From NCBI GenBank assembly GCA_028285445.1, contig JANQPQ010000008.1, forward strand, positions 22,432 to 86,431: a stretch of 64,000 nucleotides of DNA, read 5' to 3'. The notes below the pieces were generated by a model, which did not search any database, was not told where the DNA came from, and saw only the letters and a list, made by a program, of their open reading frames with translations. The position numbers and the translations under genes were made by a program. Numbering within the stretch: position 1 is the stretch's first letter; every line of letters starts with the position of its first letter. This DNA is from Cyclobacteriaceae bacterium. GTDB lineage: Bacteria; Bacteroidota; Bacteroidia; Cytophagales; Cyclobacteriaceae. This document shows, piece by piece, positions 45,253 through 55,700 of this stretch.

Positions 45253-47103
45253 ATGAAATCCTCTTCTTTTGCAGTGGCTTTACTGGTTTTGGCGGGGGCC
45301 AATGCAACTGCACAAAAAGTAAAGTACAAAGATCTTTTTGTACTCCTCAATGCCAAAAAATACGTTGAAGCAGAACCCTTCCTAAAACGGTTTTTGTCTG
45401 ACCCCAAGAATGCAGATCATGCCAATGGCAACTTTCAAATGGGGCTGATTTATCAATTCAGGGCTGAAGAAAACGACATCCTTGATGAGACGGCGCAGTA
45501 TAAAGTAAACATTGATTCCGCGCTCTACTTTTACGATCGCTCCAAGACCCTCATTACTGAAAGAGAAGTCAAGAAGAACGACCAGTACTATCAGGCCTAC
45601 AATCGCCGCGACCTCCGCACTGGAAAGTTTGGTGTTAAGCTTTCGGACGTCCATTTGGATATCGAGCAGCGCGTTGAAGACTTGGGAGGAAGAGTTGATA
45701 AAGTAAGCAGACTAAAAGATTATTTTTCAGCTACTAAGACGCATTATTCCTCGGCGGATAGTCTTTTTAGTCTTTTGCAGTCAGAATACGAAAACGAGAA
45801 GGACGTCTTACTAAAAGCTGATGAAGAAAAGCAACAGTTGGTTAAGAATATTAAGAGCCATTTCGATTCCACCAGTGCCAATTTTAACCGTTACAAAACT
45901 GTTTTATCTAGTATTGAAAACGCCGGCTACAATCAGGAAATAGATTTAAGAGAAGTAGAGAATTTCAAAAGTGACGGGCGCACGTCGCCCGAATGGAAAG
46001 AAAGCAGAGTTGTGCTCTGGAATTTTGGAGGATGGTCAGGTAGGGTATCAAACATTATTGACACGGAAATAAATCCTTTGAAGGCTAGCCTATCTGCTCA
46101 TGACAAGGAATTCGATAACCTTAAAGAGCAGATTACAACCGATTCAATTACTAGTGAAGAAAGTATTGATGCCTTGTCGGCGAAGGTTACACCTGCGGCT
46201 ATTCAAAAATACGACCCGGACCCACTTCCATTCAGCGTTTTCAACTTGAAGGCAAGAGAATTAAGATACCTTGTTCATAAGAACAGACTGGCGAAAGATG
46301 GTTTACTGGATTCGCTTAATGTGCCAATGCAAATCCAAATTACAAATGACCTGATTGCAGACGTAAATGGCGCTCAGTTTCTGGCTAATGCTTTGCTAAC
46401 CAGGAATATGGCTGCTGAGTATGAAAAATACCCCAAATTCATCATGGATAACTATGATGGTACCGGCGGCTTCCAAAGGTTTGTATCGCAAATGACCTTG
46501 AATTTACAGAATGAAAAGGCTCAATTGGAGGAAGAACTTCAATCTTGGGAAACCAGGAATAACTTTGCCGTTTACCAAACCGACTCTATCCCGATTAGTG
46601 CAAGTGCCGATTTTAAACCTTCGGAAGGTAATAGTTATTTCACACTAATCGCCAGCGATTCGGTTGTTAACGACCAAATACTTCTGAATGGTATCGTTTA
46701 CTCCAGCGATTCGCTTAAAGGTTACATCGCCACCGTAGGAGTATCGAGGTTGGCAGATCCTATCGTTTTTACAAATCTTTCACTGCCGGTGGATGATGCA
46801 TCTATTGGTTCCATAAAAAGCTTTATGGAGCCCATAGCGGAAAAAGCTTTTGTGGTAGTGTTCTACTCTGATGTGCAACAAGGTGAATCCTACAAGGGTG
46901 TGATAAGTAAGATGTCGTTAGAGAATGGCTTGATCTGGACAACGGATGTCGACTTGGCTGATATACCCTACAAAACAGTATACAACGCCGAACTGTCTAC
47001 CTTGGAAGTGCATTTGGCACCAGAGGCGGCTGAACTGGAAGGTTCGGGTGAAGAGCCAAAAATTCTCTACGTCGATGCTGAAGGCAACGTTAGGTCTGAA
47101 TAG
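45253..47103 (+). CDS. Exported coiled-coil/TPR-like protein, function unknown
   Basis: This 616-aa protein has a signal peptide (MKSSSFAVALLVLAGANATA then Q). The first ~100 residues resemble TPR helices (YKDLFVLLNAKKYVEAEPFL, GNFQMGLIYQFRAEENDI). Long helical and probably coiled-coil segments follow (SEYENEKDVLLKADEEKQQL), and the last ~150 residues are predicted beta-rich. No catalytic motif is seen. It stands alone on the plus strand, convergent with spmAB, with a 203-bp upstream gap. I do not recognise its family. Such TPR-like exported proteins in this phylum are often periplasmic scaffolds. Confidence 0.85.
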   Translation: MKSSSFAVALLVLAGANATAQKVKYKDLFVLLNAKKYVEAEPFLKRFLSDPKNADHANGNFQMGLIYQFRAEENDILDETAQYKVNIDSALYFYDRSKTLITEREVKKNDQYYQAYNRRDLRTGKFGVKLSDVHLDIEQRVEDLGGRVDKVSRLKDYFSATKTHYSSADSLFSLLQSEYENEKDVLLKADEEKQQLVKNIKSHFDSTSANFNRYKTVLSSIENAGYNQEIDLREVENFKSDGRTSPEWKESRVVLWNFGGWSGRVSNIIDTEINPLKASLSAHDKEFDNLKEQITTDSITSEESIDALSAKVTPAAIQKYDPDPLPFSVFNLKARELRYLVHKNRLAKDGLLDSLNVPMQIQITNDLIADVNGAQFLANALLTRNMAAEYEKYPKFIMDNYDGTGGFQRFVSQMTLNLQNEKAQLEEELQSWETRNNFAVYQTDSIPISASADFKPSEGNSYFTLIASDSVVNDQILLNGIVYSSDSLKGYIATVGVSRLADPIVFTNLSLPVDDASIGSIKSFMEPIAEKAFVVVFYSDVQQGESYKGVISKMSLENGLIWTTDVDLADIPYKTVYNAELSTLEVHLAPEAAELEGSGEEPKILYVDAEGNVRSE

Positions 47104-47106
47104 TAG

Positions 47107-48336
47107 CTAGTGAAAGAATAAATAGCCAACGAAGATAGCGGCAATCACACCAGACAAGTCTGCAATTAATCCAGCAGTAACAGCATACCTCGTTTTCCTA
47201 ATACTTACTGAACCAAAGTAGACTGCGATTACATAGAACGTGGTTTCAGTGGCACCTCGCATTACACTTGAAAGCTGTCCTGCAAAGGAATCAGGACCAA
47301 AGGTTTTCATCACTTCCAAATTCATGCCGCGGGCAGCTCCACCACTTAGTGGTTTCATCAATGCCGTGGGCAGGGCGTCTACAAAATCTGTGTTAAAGCC
47401 AAGCACTGCAAAGAAAGCTCCGATAGCGTCAATAACGTAATCCATAGCGCCGGATGCTCTAAAAACACCGATAGCTACTAAGATAGCTATGAGATAAGGG
47501 ATAATTTTGATGGCGATGGTGAAGCCCTCTTTGGCACCATCGATAAAATACTCGTACACATTAATCTTGCGAATCCAGCCTAGGGTGATGAAACCAACTA
47601 TCACCGACACGATAATGAATGTGCTTGCCACCGTTGATACGGATTGTACCTGCTCTTGTGGCAATTGCTGAAAGTAGTAAATCACCCCAGCTATAAAGAG
47701 TGTTAGCGTTCCTAAGTAGGCAAGGATTACTTTATCTAATAGGTTAATGCGTTGGTAAAGTGAGACAGTAACTAAACCCACAATGGTACTGCAGAAGGTT
47801 GCAATCATGGTGGGAATGAAAATATCAGTAGGATTGGTAGCACCCACTGCAGTTCTATCAATTAACACAGTTAGAGGAATGATGGAAAGGCCAGATGTAT
47901 TTAGCACCAGGAACATAATCTGGGCATTGGTAGCAGTGTCTTTCTGGGGATTCAACTCCTGCATCTCCTTCATCGTTTTCAACCCCAACGGTGTGGCGGC
48001 ATTGTCTAACCCAAGCATGTTGGCTGAAAAGTTCATAATCATCGATCCTATTGCAGGATGGTCTTTAGGAATCTCAGGGAAGAGGCGTGCGAAGAAAGGT
48101 CCTATTAGTTTGGAGAAGATTCTAATGATTCCTGCTTTTTCTCCAATCCTCATAATTCCTAACCATAAAGACATTACTCCCGTGAGGTAAAGGGAAATCT
48201 CGAATCCGGTGCGAGCCATATCCATGGTGGCATTGAATAGGTTCGGGAAAACTTCGGTATCGCCCAGAATCAGCTTGATAAAAGCCACAACGAATGCGAT
48301 GAGAAAGAAGGCTATCCAGATGTAGTTTAGAACCAT
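47107..48336 (-). CDS. SpmA-SpmB fused nucleoside-recognition-domain membrane protein
   Basis: This 409-aa inner-membrane protein has about ten spans and two Gate/nucleoside-recognition halves. The SpmA-like half carries MNFSANMLGLDNAATPLGLK. The SpmB-like half carries ALPTALMKPLSGGAARGMNL and MRGATETTFYVIAVYFGSV. In Bacillus the two are separate spore-maturation proteins; here they are one chain in a non-sporulating lineage. Fusions of this kind occur in many Bacteroidota. A transport role is inferred but the substrate is unknown. Confidence 0.92.
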   Translation of the reverse strand: MVLNYIWIAFFLIAFVVAFIKLILGDTEVFPNLFNATMDMARTGFEISLYLTGVMSLWLGIMRIGEKAGIIRIFSKLIGPFFARLFPEIPKDHPAIGSMIMNFSANMLGLDNAATPLGLKTMKEMQELNPQKDTATNAQIMFLVLNTSGLSIIPLTVLIDRTAVGATNPTDIFIPTMIATFCSTIVGLVTVSLYQRINLLDKVILAYLGTLTLFIAGVIYYFQQLPQEQVQSVSTVASTFIIVSVIVGFITLGWIRKINVYEYFIDGAKEGFTIAIKIIPYLIAILVAIGVFRASGAMDYVIDAIGAFFAVLGFNTDFVDALPTALMKPLSGGAARGMNLEVMKTFGPDSFAGQLSSVMRGATETTFYVIAVYFGSVSIRKTRYAVTAGLIADLSGVIAAIFVGYLFFH

Positions 48337-48338
48337 TG

Positions 48339-49037
48339 CTATTGGTTGGAGGAGCAGAGTATCTGGCAGGCAATAATTCCCGCAGTTTCTGTCCTTAAAG
48401 TGTTTTTTCCCAAGCTAACTTTCTTGAATCCATTTTCCAAGGCCATGGCAACTTCACTTGCGGCGAAGTCGCCTTCTGGCCCAATCAAAATTACGCTTTC
48501 ACCAGATTCGGTTATCGAGGATTGCAATCGGTGGGGATTGGCTTCGTCAACGTGGGCAATAAATCTATTCTGGGCAGTTGTGCTTGATACCACTTCTTGC
48601 ACGGCGGCGATGTCAAGTATTTCAGGGAGATAAGGGTTTTTTGATTGCTTCAAGGCCTCTATCGCCTTCTTGCGCAATCGATCCATTCTAACTCTTGATC
48701 TCTCCGAATTATTACATTTGATTAGTTGGATTGCGTCGACTCCTATTTCAGTGGCCTTTTCTACAAACCACTCAAGGCGATCATGACTTTTAGTAGGTGC
48801 TATTATGATTGTTACTGAATTAGTTCGTCGGGGGAAACTTCGCTCTGAAAGGATTCGGAACTCACATTGATTAGGGTTTGCCTCCACAATCTCAGCTTGA
48901 TATACACCCCCTTGACCATCGGCTATAGTGATCTCATCACCAGGTGCATGACGTAGTACTTTTACGCAATGGCGCGATTCTTCCTCATTGAGAAAATTGC
49001 TGCCTGTGATAATTTCTGGCTGAAAATAGTAGTCCAT
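48339..49037 (-). CDS. rsmE: 16S rRNA (uracil-1498-N3)-methyltransferase RsmE
   Basis: This 232-aa SPOUT-family methyltransferase has an N-terminal PUA-like domain (HCVKVLRHAPGDEITIADG) and the C-terminal knot with SVILIGPEGDFAASEVAMAL, SLGKNTLRTETAGIIACQIL and KSHDRLEWFVEKATEIGVDA. It methylates U1498 of 16S rRNA. Its start overlaps the ACBP stop by one base, so the two genes are co-translated. spmAB follows 2 bp after its stop. Confidence 0.95.
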   Translation of the reverse strand: MDYYFQPEIITGSNFLNEEESRHCVKVLRHAPGDEITIADGQGGVYQAEIVEANPNQCEFRILSERSFPRRTNSVTIIIAPTKSHDRLEWFVEKATEIGVDAIQLIKCNNSERSRVRMDRLRKKAIEALKQSKNPYLPEILDIAAVQEVVSSTTAQNRFIAHVDEANPHRLQSSITESGESVILIGPEGDFAASEVAMALENGFKKVSLGKNTLRTETAGIIACQILCSSNQ

Positions 49038-49303
49038 TATCCTTGGGTTGCACCAAGGAGGCTCTCTACCAACTCCACGTACTCAGTCATGGCTTGCTCT
49101 TTATCTTTGCCACTTTCACTTGCCCAAGCGTCGTGTTTTGCTATGGCCTTAAAGTCAAATCCTCCGGGTCGGTCATTGGAGTTGTCTCCCTCTGTTGACT
49201 GCTTAAAGAGGGCATAGAGCTTGAGAAGGTTTTCATTAGAGGGCCTTTCAGTGAGCTTATTTACATCCTGTTGGGCTTGCTCGAATTTGGCCTGAATTGA
49301 CAT
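49037..49303 (-). CDS. Acyl-CoA-binding protein
   Basis: This 88-aa cytoplasmic protein matches the ACBP family in size and pattern: FEQAQQDVNKLTERPSNENL, LLKLYALFKQSTEGDN and FDFKAIAKHDAWASESGKD. It binds long-chain acyl-CoA esters. It starts an apparent three-gene run with rsmE and spmAB. Confidence 0.92.
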   Translation of the reverse strand: MSIQAKFEQAQQDVNKLTERPSNENLLKLYALFKQSTEGDNSNDRPGGFDFKAIAKHDAWASESGKDKEQAMTEYVELVESLLGATQG

Positions 49304-49324
49304 GAACTGATTCTCTTGAAAATC

Positions 49325-50611
49325 CTAACGACTGCTTAAGTCTGTATAATCTCTCTCGGTAGCCCCGGTGTAAATTTGCCGTGGCCTACCAATGGGTTCA
49401 TTATTTTCCGTCATCTCTTTCCACTGCGCAATCCAACCGGGAAGCCGGCCCAAGGCAAACATCACCGTGAAGAACTCTACTGGAATACCAAGTGCCCGGT
49501 AGATTATTCCTGAGTAAAAGTCTACATTGGGATAGAGCTTTCGTTCTACAAAGTATTCGTCACTCAAAGCAACTTCCTCCAACCCTTTAGCAATATCGAG
49601 CACCGGATCATTTACTCCGAGGTCGGCTAACACGTCGTCTGCAGCTTTCTTGATAATCCTAGCCCGAGGGTCGAAGTTCTTATATACCCTGTGTCCAAAT
49701 CCCATCAAGCGGAATGGATCATCCTTATCTTTCGCTTTGTCCATCCATTTCTTGGTGTCGCCGCCATCATCCTTAATTCTCTCAAGCATCTCTATTACCG
49801 CTTGGTTTGCTCCCCCGTGAAGAGGGCCCCAAAGCGCACAGATACCGGACGCAATTGATGAGTACAAGCTGGCCTGAGATGATCCTACCAAGCGTACGGT
49901 AGAAGTTGAGCAGTTTTGCTCGTGATCAGCGTGTAGAATTAGCAGTTTATCCAAGGCCTGTGCCACCACCGGGTTCACGCTGTATTCCTCGGTAGGCACA
50001 CTAAACATCATGTGGAGGAAGTTGGAAACATAATCCAATTCGTTAACAGGGAAGTTTAGGCTTTGGCCAATCTTATTTTTATATGTCCAGGCCGCAATAG
50101 TCGGCAGCTTTGCAATCAGCCTTAAGATGCTTAGGTTAACCATGTCTGTACCTCGATGTGGATCGAGAGACTGAGGGTAGAATGCGGTTAAGGAACTCAC
50201 CAAAGAAGAGAGTACACCCATTGGGTGAGCATTTGAAGGGAAACCCGTCAAGATGTTCTTTATATCTTCATGCACCAGGCTTCGTCGCGTAACCTGATTG
50301 GTGAATTTGTCATGCTCGTCCTTAGAAGGAAGATCGCCATAGATCAGTAGGTAAGCAACTTCAAGAAAGCTTGACTTTTCCGCTAACTGCTCGATGGGAT
50401 AGCCCCGATATCTCAGTATACCTTTCTCGCCATCAAGGAAGGTAATAGCACTAGTAGTTGAACCAGTATTTTTGAAACCGGGATCTATCGTAATGATTCC
50501 ACTTTGAGCTCGGAACTTGCCAATATCTATGGCTTTTTCCTGCTCGGAACCTTCCATCATTGGCAGTTCATACGACTGCCCATCAGCTTTTATTTCAGCG
50601 GTTTGCGACAT
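49325..50611 (-). CDS. gltA: Citrate synthase
   Basis: This 428-aa enzyme condenses oxaloacetate and acetyl-CoA. The start is ATG at 50611 (MSQTAEIKADGQSYELP); an upstream ATG at 50698 adds a 29-residue tail not typical of the family. Family motifs include GILRYRGYPIEQLAEKSSFL, catalytic His in HADHEQNCSTSTVRLVGS, GPLHGGANQAVIEML, MGFGHRVYKNFDPRA and the Asp region YPNVDFYSGIIYRALGIP. This is the type II bacterial form. It is followed by ACBP 21 bp downstream. Confidence 0.97.
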   Translation of the reverse strand: MSQTAEIKADGQSYELPMMEGSEQEKAIDIGKFRAQSGIITIDPGFKNTGSTTSAITFLDGEKGILRYRGYPIEQLAEKSSFLEVAYLLIYGDLPSKDEHDKFTNQVTRRSLVHEDIKNILTGFPSNAHPMGVLSSLVSSLTAFYPQSLDPHRGTDMVNLSILRLIAKLPTIAAWTYKNKIGQSLNFPVNELDYVSNFLHMMFSVPTEEYSVNPVVAQALDKLLILHADHEQNCSTSTVRLVGSSQASLYSSIASGICALWGPLHGGANQAVIEMLERIKDDGGDTKKWMDKAKDKDDPFRLMGFGHRVYKNFDPRARIIKKAADDVLADLGVNDPVLDIAKGLEEVALSDEYFVERKLYPNVDFYSGIIYRALGIPVEFFTVMFALGRLPGWIAQWKEMTENNEPIGRPRQIYTGATERDYTDLSSR

Positions 50612-50734
50612 AGTAATCAATATTTGTTTGGAATTGGGAACACATAAAAAATGGGCCTGTAATTTAGCCAAAAAATGGCAATTAGAGGCTGCTGGCACAA
50701 CTTAAATTAGAGCCAGACGACCAAAAATTCCAAA

Positions 50735-51559
50735 CTAGTTGTTGCCCAATATCAACGGTAGCCCGTCGCCACCACTACCAATTACCACTACTTTGGAATT
50801 TTGCGAATTGGCAAGACTTGTTGTGGCCTCTATACCGCGCATTTTAAGTAGGTTGGTGGTAAGGCTGTTGTTAATAATTTGGTTGGCACGGGCTTCACCT
50901 TCAGCTGCAATCCTCTTACGTTCAGCTTCACTTTCCTCTCTTTTCAACCTAAATTCATAAGCTAACGCCTCTTGCTCTTGCTCTAACTTATTTTCGATAG
51001 CACTTTTTATTTGCTCTGGTAAATTGATAGATCTCACTAGTAGAGCATTCATATTAATGTTGTTCTTTTCAGAACCGAGTACACTTTCTGCCTCAGTAAT
51101 AATTGCGCTTTCTACTTCTGACCTCTTAGTGGAGTAAATCTCTTCAGCCGTAAATCTACCCATCACTTGTCTCACAGTTGATCGTACCTCAGGGATCACC
51201 AGTTTATTGATATAGGTAGGTCCAAATGTTTCATGTATGTAACCCACTTTATCAAAGAAAGGATTGAATCTTACGGTAACATCAACGCTAATAGAAAGGC
51301 CATTTTTGTCGAGTACATCCATAGATTCTTCAGCTACCTGCTCACGGGTATCATAAACATAAAGGGTGTTCCAGGGAGCAATGATGTGAAACCCAGCTCC
51401 ATAGGTGTTTTCCTTGTCCAATCCGGTTGTGAATTTTCTAAAGATCACTGCTCGATGACCAGGTTCAATCGTATAAAACATACTTGAAGAAAAACCGATA
51501 ATTACCACCAAGGCAATTATGCCGATTACTAGTAATGGAAGATATTTTCTGTTGTCCAT
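50735..51559 (-). CDS. SPFH/prohibitin-family membrane protein
   Basis: This ~274-aa protein has an N-terminal membrane anchor (LLVIGIIALVVIIGFSSSMF) and an SPFH/band-7 domain (YTIEPGHRAVIFRKFTTGLD, ISVDVTVRFNPFFDKVGYIH, VIPEVRSTVRQVMGRFTAEE) with a helical tail (EEALAY-type, RKRIAAEGEARANQIINNS). Prohibitin-like proteins scaffold membrane microdomains and regulate FtsH-type proteases. An ATG at 51559 is preferred over a TTG at 51583. Confidence 0.93.
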   Translation of the reverse strand: MDNRKYLPLLVIGIIALVVIIGFSSSMFYTIEPGHRAVIFRKFTTGLDKENTYGAGFHIIAPWNTLYVYDTREQVAEESMDVLDKNGLSISVDVTVRFNPFFDKVGYIHETFGPTYINKLVIPEVRSTVRQVMGRFTAEEIYSTKRSEVESAIITEAESVLGSEKNNINMNALLVRSINLPEQIKSAIENKLEQEQEALAYEFRLKREESEAERKRIAAEGEARANQIINNSLTTNLLKMRGIEATTSLANSQNSKVVVIGSGGDGLPLILGNN

Positions 51560-51631
51560 GTCAATGGTTTTTTGGTTATACAATAGGATTTCAAGAGGAG
51601 TAAAGTTGACCCAATAAAACCGAAAATGGAA

Positions 51632-52549
51632 TTAACGACAGAGGTTTTTAAGTCGGCTGAAATCGGCATAATAGCCTCGGCTGTCGGCAACCGTCCAATC
51701 CAGACAAGCACCTTCCTTATTGCCTAATTTGAACTTTAGATTTCCTCTCCTTGAGTAATAGGTGCCATCTTCAGGTTTCAGTTGAATGGCTTTGTCGTAA
51801 TCAATCATGGCCAGGTTAAGCTGATTGAGAGTATCTCTGGCGTAACCCCTCCAATAGAAACCATCGGCATTTCCGGCATTTAACGCCAGGGAGGAATCAT
51901 AGAATTCAATGGCCTGTCTGAAGCGCCCCATCGCAAAGAGCAGATTGGCTTTGTAGAAATAGTATCCGTAGAAGTCGGGATTTAGTTCCAGTACCTTATC
52001 AATCTCTGTAAGTGCTCCTGGTAAATCCTGGTTCTGGTACTTGCTTTGAAAACGGTAGTAATAGTAGCTTGCATCGTCAGGACTTATCTCGATAGCCTTG
52101 CCATAATCCTCAATCGCACCATCGTAATCGCCTATGCTATTTTTAAGCTTGCCCCGGAGAAAGTAAGAATACGCAACCGAATCCTGAGGGGTCTTATCAA
52201 GATACTTGTCAAAACTCTCAATTGCCGCTTCCACATTGCCTAATTGCTTGTATGCAAAGGCCTTGTAAGCATGTACCTTATAAAAGGAGGAATCCATTGA
52301 ATAGACTTTATCGAAATCGGCGATTGCCTCTGGGAGTTGGCTTGCCTTGTAGTAGGCAAGACCGCGATAATAATAGGCTATTCTACTGCTGTCATTAATT
52401 GCAATTGCTTCGGAGAGAAAAGAGATGGCCCGGGGATCATCAATCTCATAGTAGTAGTAGCCTTTATGAAAATTGGCTTCAAAAGCAGTTTGTGACCATC
52501 CAGATATGGCTATTAAAAAGCTAACAATTGAAAGCAGTGACTTCATCAT
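51632..52549 (-). CDS. Exported TPR-repeat protein
   Basis: This 305-aa protein has a signal peptide (MMKSLLSIVSFLIAISGWSQ) and about seven TPR units (IAYYYRGLAYYKASQLPEAI, AYSYFLRGKLKNSIGDYDGA, YYYYRFQSKYQNQDLPGAL, DGFYWRGYARDTLNQLNLAM). It is probably periplasmic and mediates protein-protein contacts. It is divergent from the NTT-like gene of locus B with a 151-bp gap and has its own promoter candidate, so I do not count it as part of the cluster. Confidence 0.92.
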   Translation of the reverse strand: MMKSLLSIVSFLIAISGWSQTAFEANFHKGYYYYEIDDPRAISFLSEAIAINDSSRIAYYYRGLAYYKASQLPEAIADFDKVYSMDSSFYKVHAYKAFAYKQLGNVEAAIESFDKYLDKTPQDSVAYSYFLRGKLKNSIGDYDGAIEDYGKAIEISPDDASYYYYRFQSKYQNQDLPGALTEIDKVLELNPDFYGYYFYKANLLFAMGRFRQAIEFYDSSLALNAGNADGFYWRGYARDTLNQLNLAMIDYDKAIQLKPEDGTYYSRRGNLKFKLGNKEGACLDWTVADSRGYYADFSRLKNLCR

Positions 52550-52561
52550 AATTATTGAAAG

Positions 52562-52596
52562 CGAAAATAGTGCTATTCCGTGGTTTTGAGAACAAA
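52562..52596 (-). promoter_or_regulatory. Candidate promoter of the TPR gene
   Basis: The minus strand has TTTG (52596-52593), a 23-bp spacer and TATTTTCG (52569-52562), one base off the TAnnTTTG -7 box, 12-20 bp before the ATG. Spacing fits the Bacteroidota range. Confidence 0.4.
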
Positions 52597-52700
52597 AGAA
52601 TGTTAACGATAGGGTGTAGTGTGCCTTTTGAAGCTTGTTTTTATGGCCGAATACGGGTTATCTTGCTGTTGTTAACAACTAAATACTCATTTCCAGGCAG

Positions 52701-55700
52701 GTGAAGAAGGTCCTATTTAAGGCATTAAACGTAGAAAAAGGAGAGGAGAACCAGGTACTGTTGCTACTTGGCAACGGTTTCTTCATGGGGATATTCATGG
52801 CTACCTACCTCTCGGTCTCCGATACTTTGTTCGTAAACGAACTTGGTGAATACATTCAGGAGGGTATTTTCGTATCTGGTTTTTTGGGAGTATTCACCAC
52901 CGCCATATTCGTTTACCTCCAGAATAAGATTCCTTACTCCAAGTTGGCGGCACTTAACTTAATTGCCATTTCGCTAATTACGCTAGGGCTATATCTATCG
53001 TTGCGATTGGCACCTGGTGAGTATTACCGCCAGCTCATATTTATTCTTTATGTGATGAAAGGGCCCATGATAGCTGTTGTGCTATTGGGCTTTTGGGGAA
53101 TTTTTGGTCGAATGTTTAACCTGCGGCAGTCCAAAAGAATTATTGGTGGAATTGATACCGGCCAGCTTTCTGCACAAATTCTCACTTTCTTTAGCATCAG
53201 TTTATTGGTTGCACTAGTACCCCGACCAGAAGACCTGCTTATTGGCAGTGCCGCTAGCGCAGTTCTATCATTGATCTTCCTACTGGTAATAGAAAGTAAG
53301 TACGACCTGGACTCAATAAAAATCACCGAAGCGTCCAAAACGCGACAAACTAGAATCAGAGACCTCTTCAAGAATAAATATGTCGTTCAACTTGCTTTGT
53401 TCTTGTCATTTTCAATTGCTGCATTTCTATTAGTTGAGAACTCATTTTTGGAGGTACTAAATAAGCAGTATCCAAAGGAGGAGGAAGAAAAGCTCTTGAG
53501 TTTTATTGGTTGGTTTTACGGTTCAATCCTCATTCTCAGCTTTATATTCCAGACCTTTTTTAATGATAGAATTATTGCCAACTATGGATTGAAAGTGTCA
53601 CTGCTAATTCTGCCTATAGTCCTGGCCTTCTTTACAGTGGTTTCAATACTGGCTGGGGAGTTATTCGGTTACGTTAATACAGGTGATAATACCGCAAGCT
53701 TTTTTTGGTTCTTCTTATTCATTGCCCTCAGTAAACTCTTCACCACCTTCCTGCGGGATGCCCTTGAGAACCCTACATTCAAGTTATATTTTATGCCGCT
53801 GGACAATACCGTCCGATTCGATATACAGGCCAAAGTAGAAGGTGTTGTAAACGAGTTCGCCAAATTCGTGGCCGGTGGAGCCATTCTGATATTGGGATCA
53901 CTGGCGTTCTGGGAAGATATTCATTATTCCTATTTCCTTATCCTGATTTTGGGTGGTTGGGTATTTGTAACTGGAAAGCTATACAATGAATATCGCAACA
54001 GAATAAAGGAAAAGCTTGAAAGTCAGGATATTAGCTCAGATAAGTTTCAGCGCCCACACGCCATTCTGGTGGACGATTTGCAAGGGGAACTACAACACAA
54101 CGCCCCGGAAAAGGCCATTTTCTCCTTCAAATTACTCGAGAAAATAAATCCCAATACGGTGTCTCAATCCATTAATGCGCTCATGAAGCACGGGACAAAC
54201 GAAGTAAGGGATTATGCTCAGAGCCGAATGAATGCTATAAGAGGACTTTCGGTGTCGGAGAAATACATAATCAGTTTCAGCCCTGAACGCTCTTCAGGTA
54301 ATGGTAAGCAGGTGGTGTCTGGAATGGATCTGGAAAGCCTCTTCAGAACAGGAGATATATCAAAAAAGAGAATAGTAAAATTAGGAAGGTCAGATGATAT
54401 TCAGGACCGACTTTATGCTGCGGAACTTATTGGTAATAGTAGCGAAGTTGACACATACTATTTGCTGGTAGACTTGCTGCATGACATTGACCCTAACGTT
54501 CGAATTGCAGCCATTAACGCTGCAGAAAAAAGCTATAATCACGAGATACTAGATGCTTTGATTGATAATCTGGAGTCTCCTAAGTATAGTAACCTGGCTA
54601 TGAACGCCCTGGAAGTAATAGGCGAGAATGCCTTTGAAGTCATGGATTCAGCTTTTTTCCGGGTAGGGCAAAATGTTCAGGTGATGTTCAAGATTCTACA
54701 GATATATGGTAGAGTGGGAGGGGCTAGAGCCCAGGAGTTACTATGGAACAAGATTGACTATCCCGATAAGATCATCGTATCCCAGGTATTAGACTCACTG
54801 GGTGATTGTGGCTTTCGCGCTAACATAAGACAAGTCACACGAATAAAGTTTGCCATAGAGTCTGACGTTGCGGATATCGCGTGGAACCTCGCGGCTTTAG
54901 GCGAAATTCCCGACACCGCTGAAGCTGAACAACTTAGACAAGCAGTAGCAGAAGAAAACTACCATGATATCGATCATCTCTATGTCTTGCTTTCAATGCT
55001 CTACGATGCCCGCTCAATTCAACTGGTAAAGGAGAACATCGAAAGTGGAACTAGCGAAGGCCTGACTTATGCAATTGAGCTTTTGGATGTCTTCTTGTCA
55101 GAAGATCTAAAGCAAAAAATAATTCCTGTGCTTGATGATATCCCCGAAGAAGATAAGGCGCGAAAGTTGGAGAACTTCTATCCAAGAGAAGGGCTTGGAT
55201 CCAAACAAGTACTTAAATATCTTATTAACAGAGACTTCAATCAAACAAACCGATGGTCTAAATCTTGTGCGATTTACCTTATAGGTAAAATGCAGGTTGA
55301 GGAGTTTGCCTATGACTTGATTGCCAATCTATTTAATCCAGACCAGATGGTGCAGGAAGTAGCCGCATGGGCGTTATACCAAATAGATCCAGACAATTAC
55401 CACTTCCACACAGGCAGACTTGACAGTGAATTAAAACGGAGTTTGGATGAGGTAGTCATTGGCAAGGTTGGAACTGCCTATGAAAAGCCTCTTTTATACG
55501 ATAAGGTGCTTTATTTGAAGCGGCTCAGCATTTTCTCAGAAGTTCCGGGACGGATTCTGGCGGGGTTGGTTGATATTATGGACGAAGTATTCATAAAAGA
55601 GGGAGATACTTTCTCAATGAGCCAACAGGCCACCAATGAATTTCTTATCATCTTCCAGGGAGAAGCGAACCTATTCCGTAAAGGATCATTGGAGCGTACA

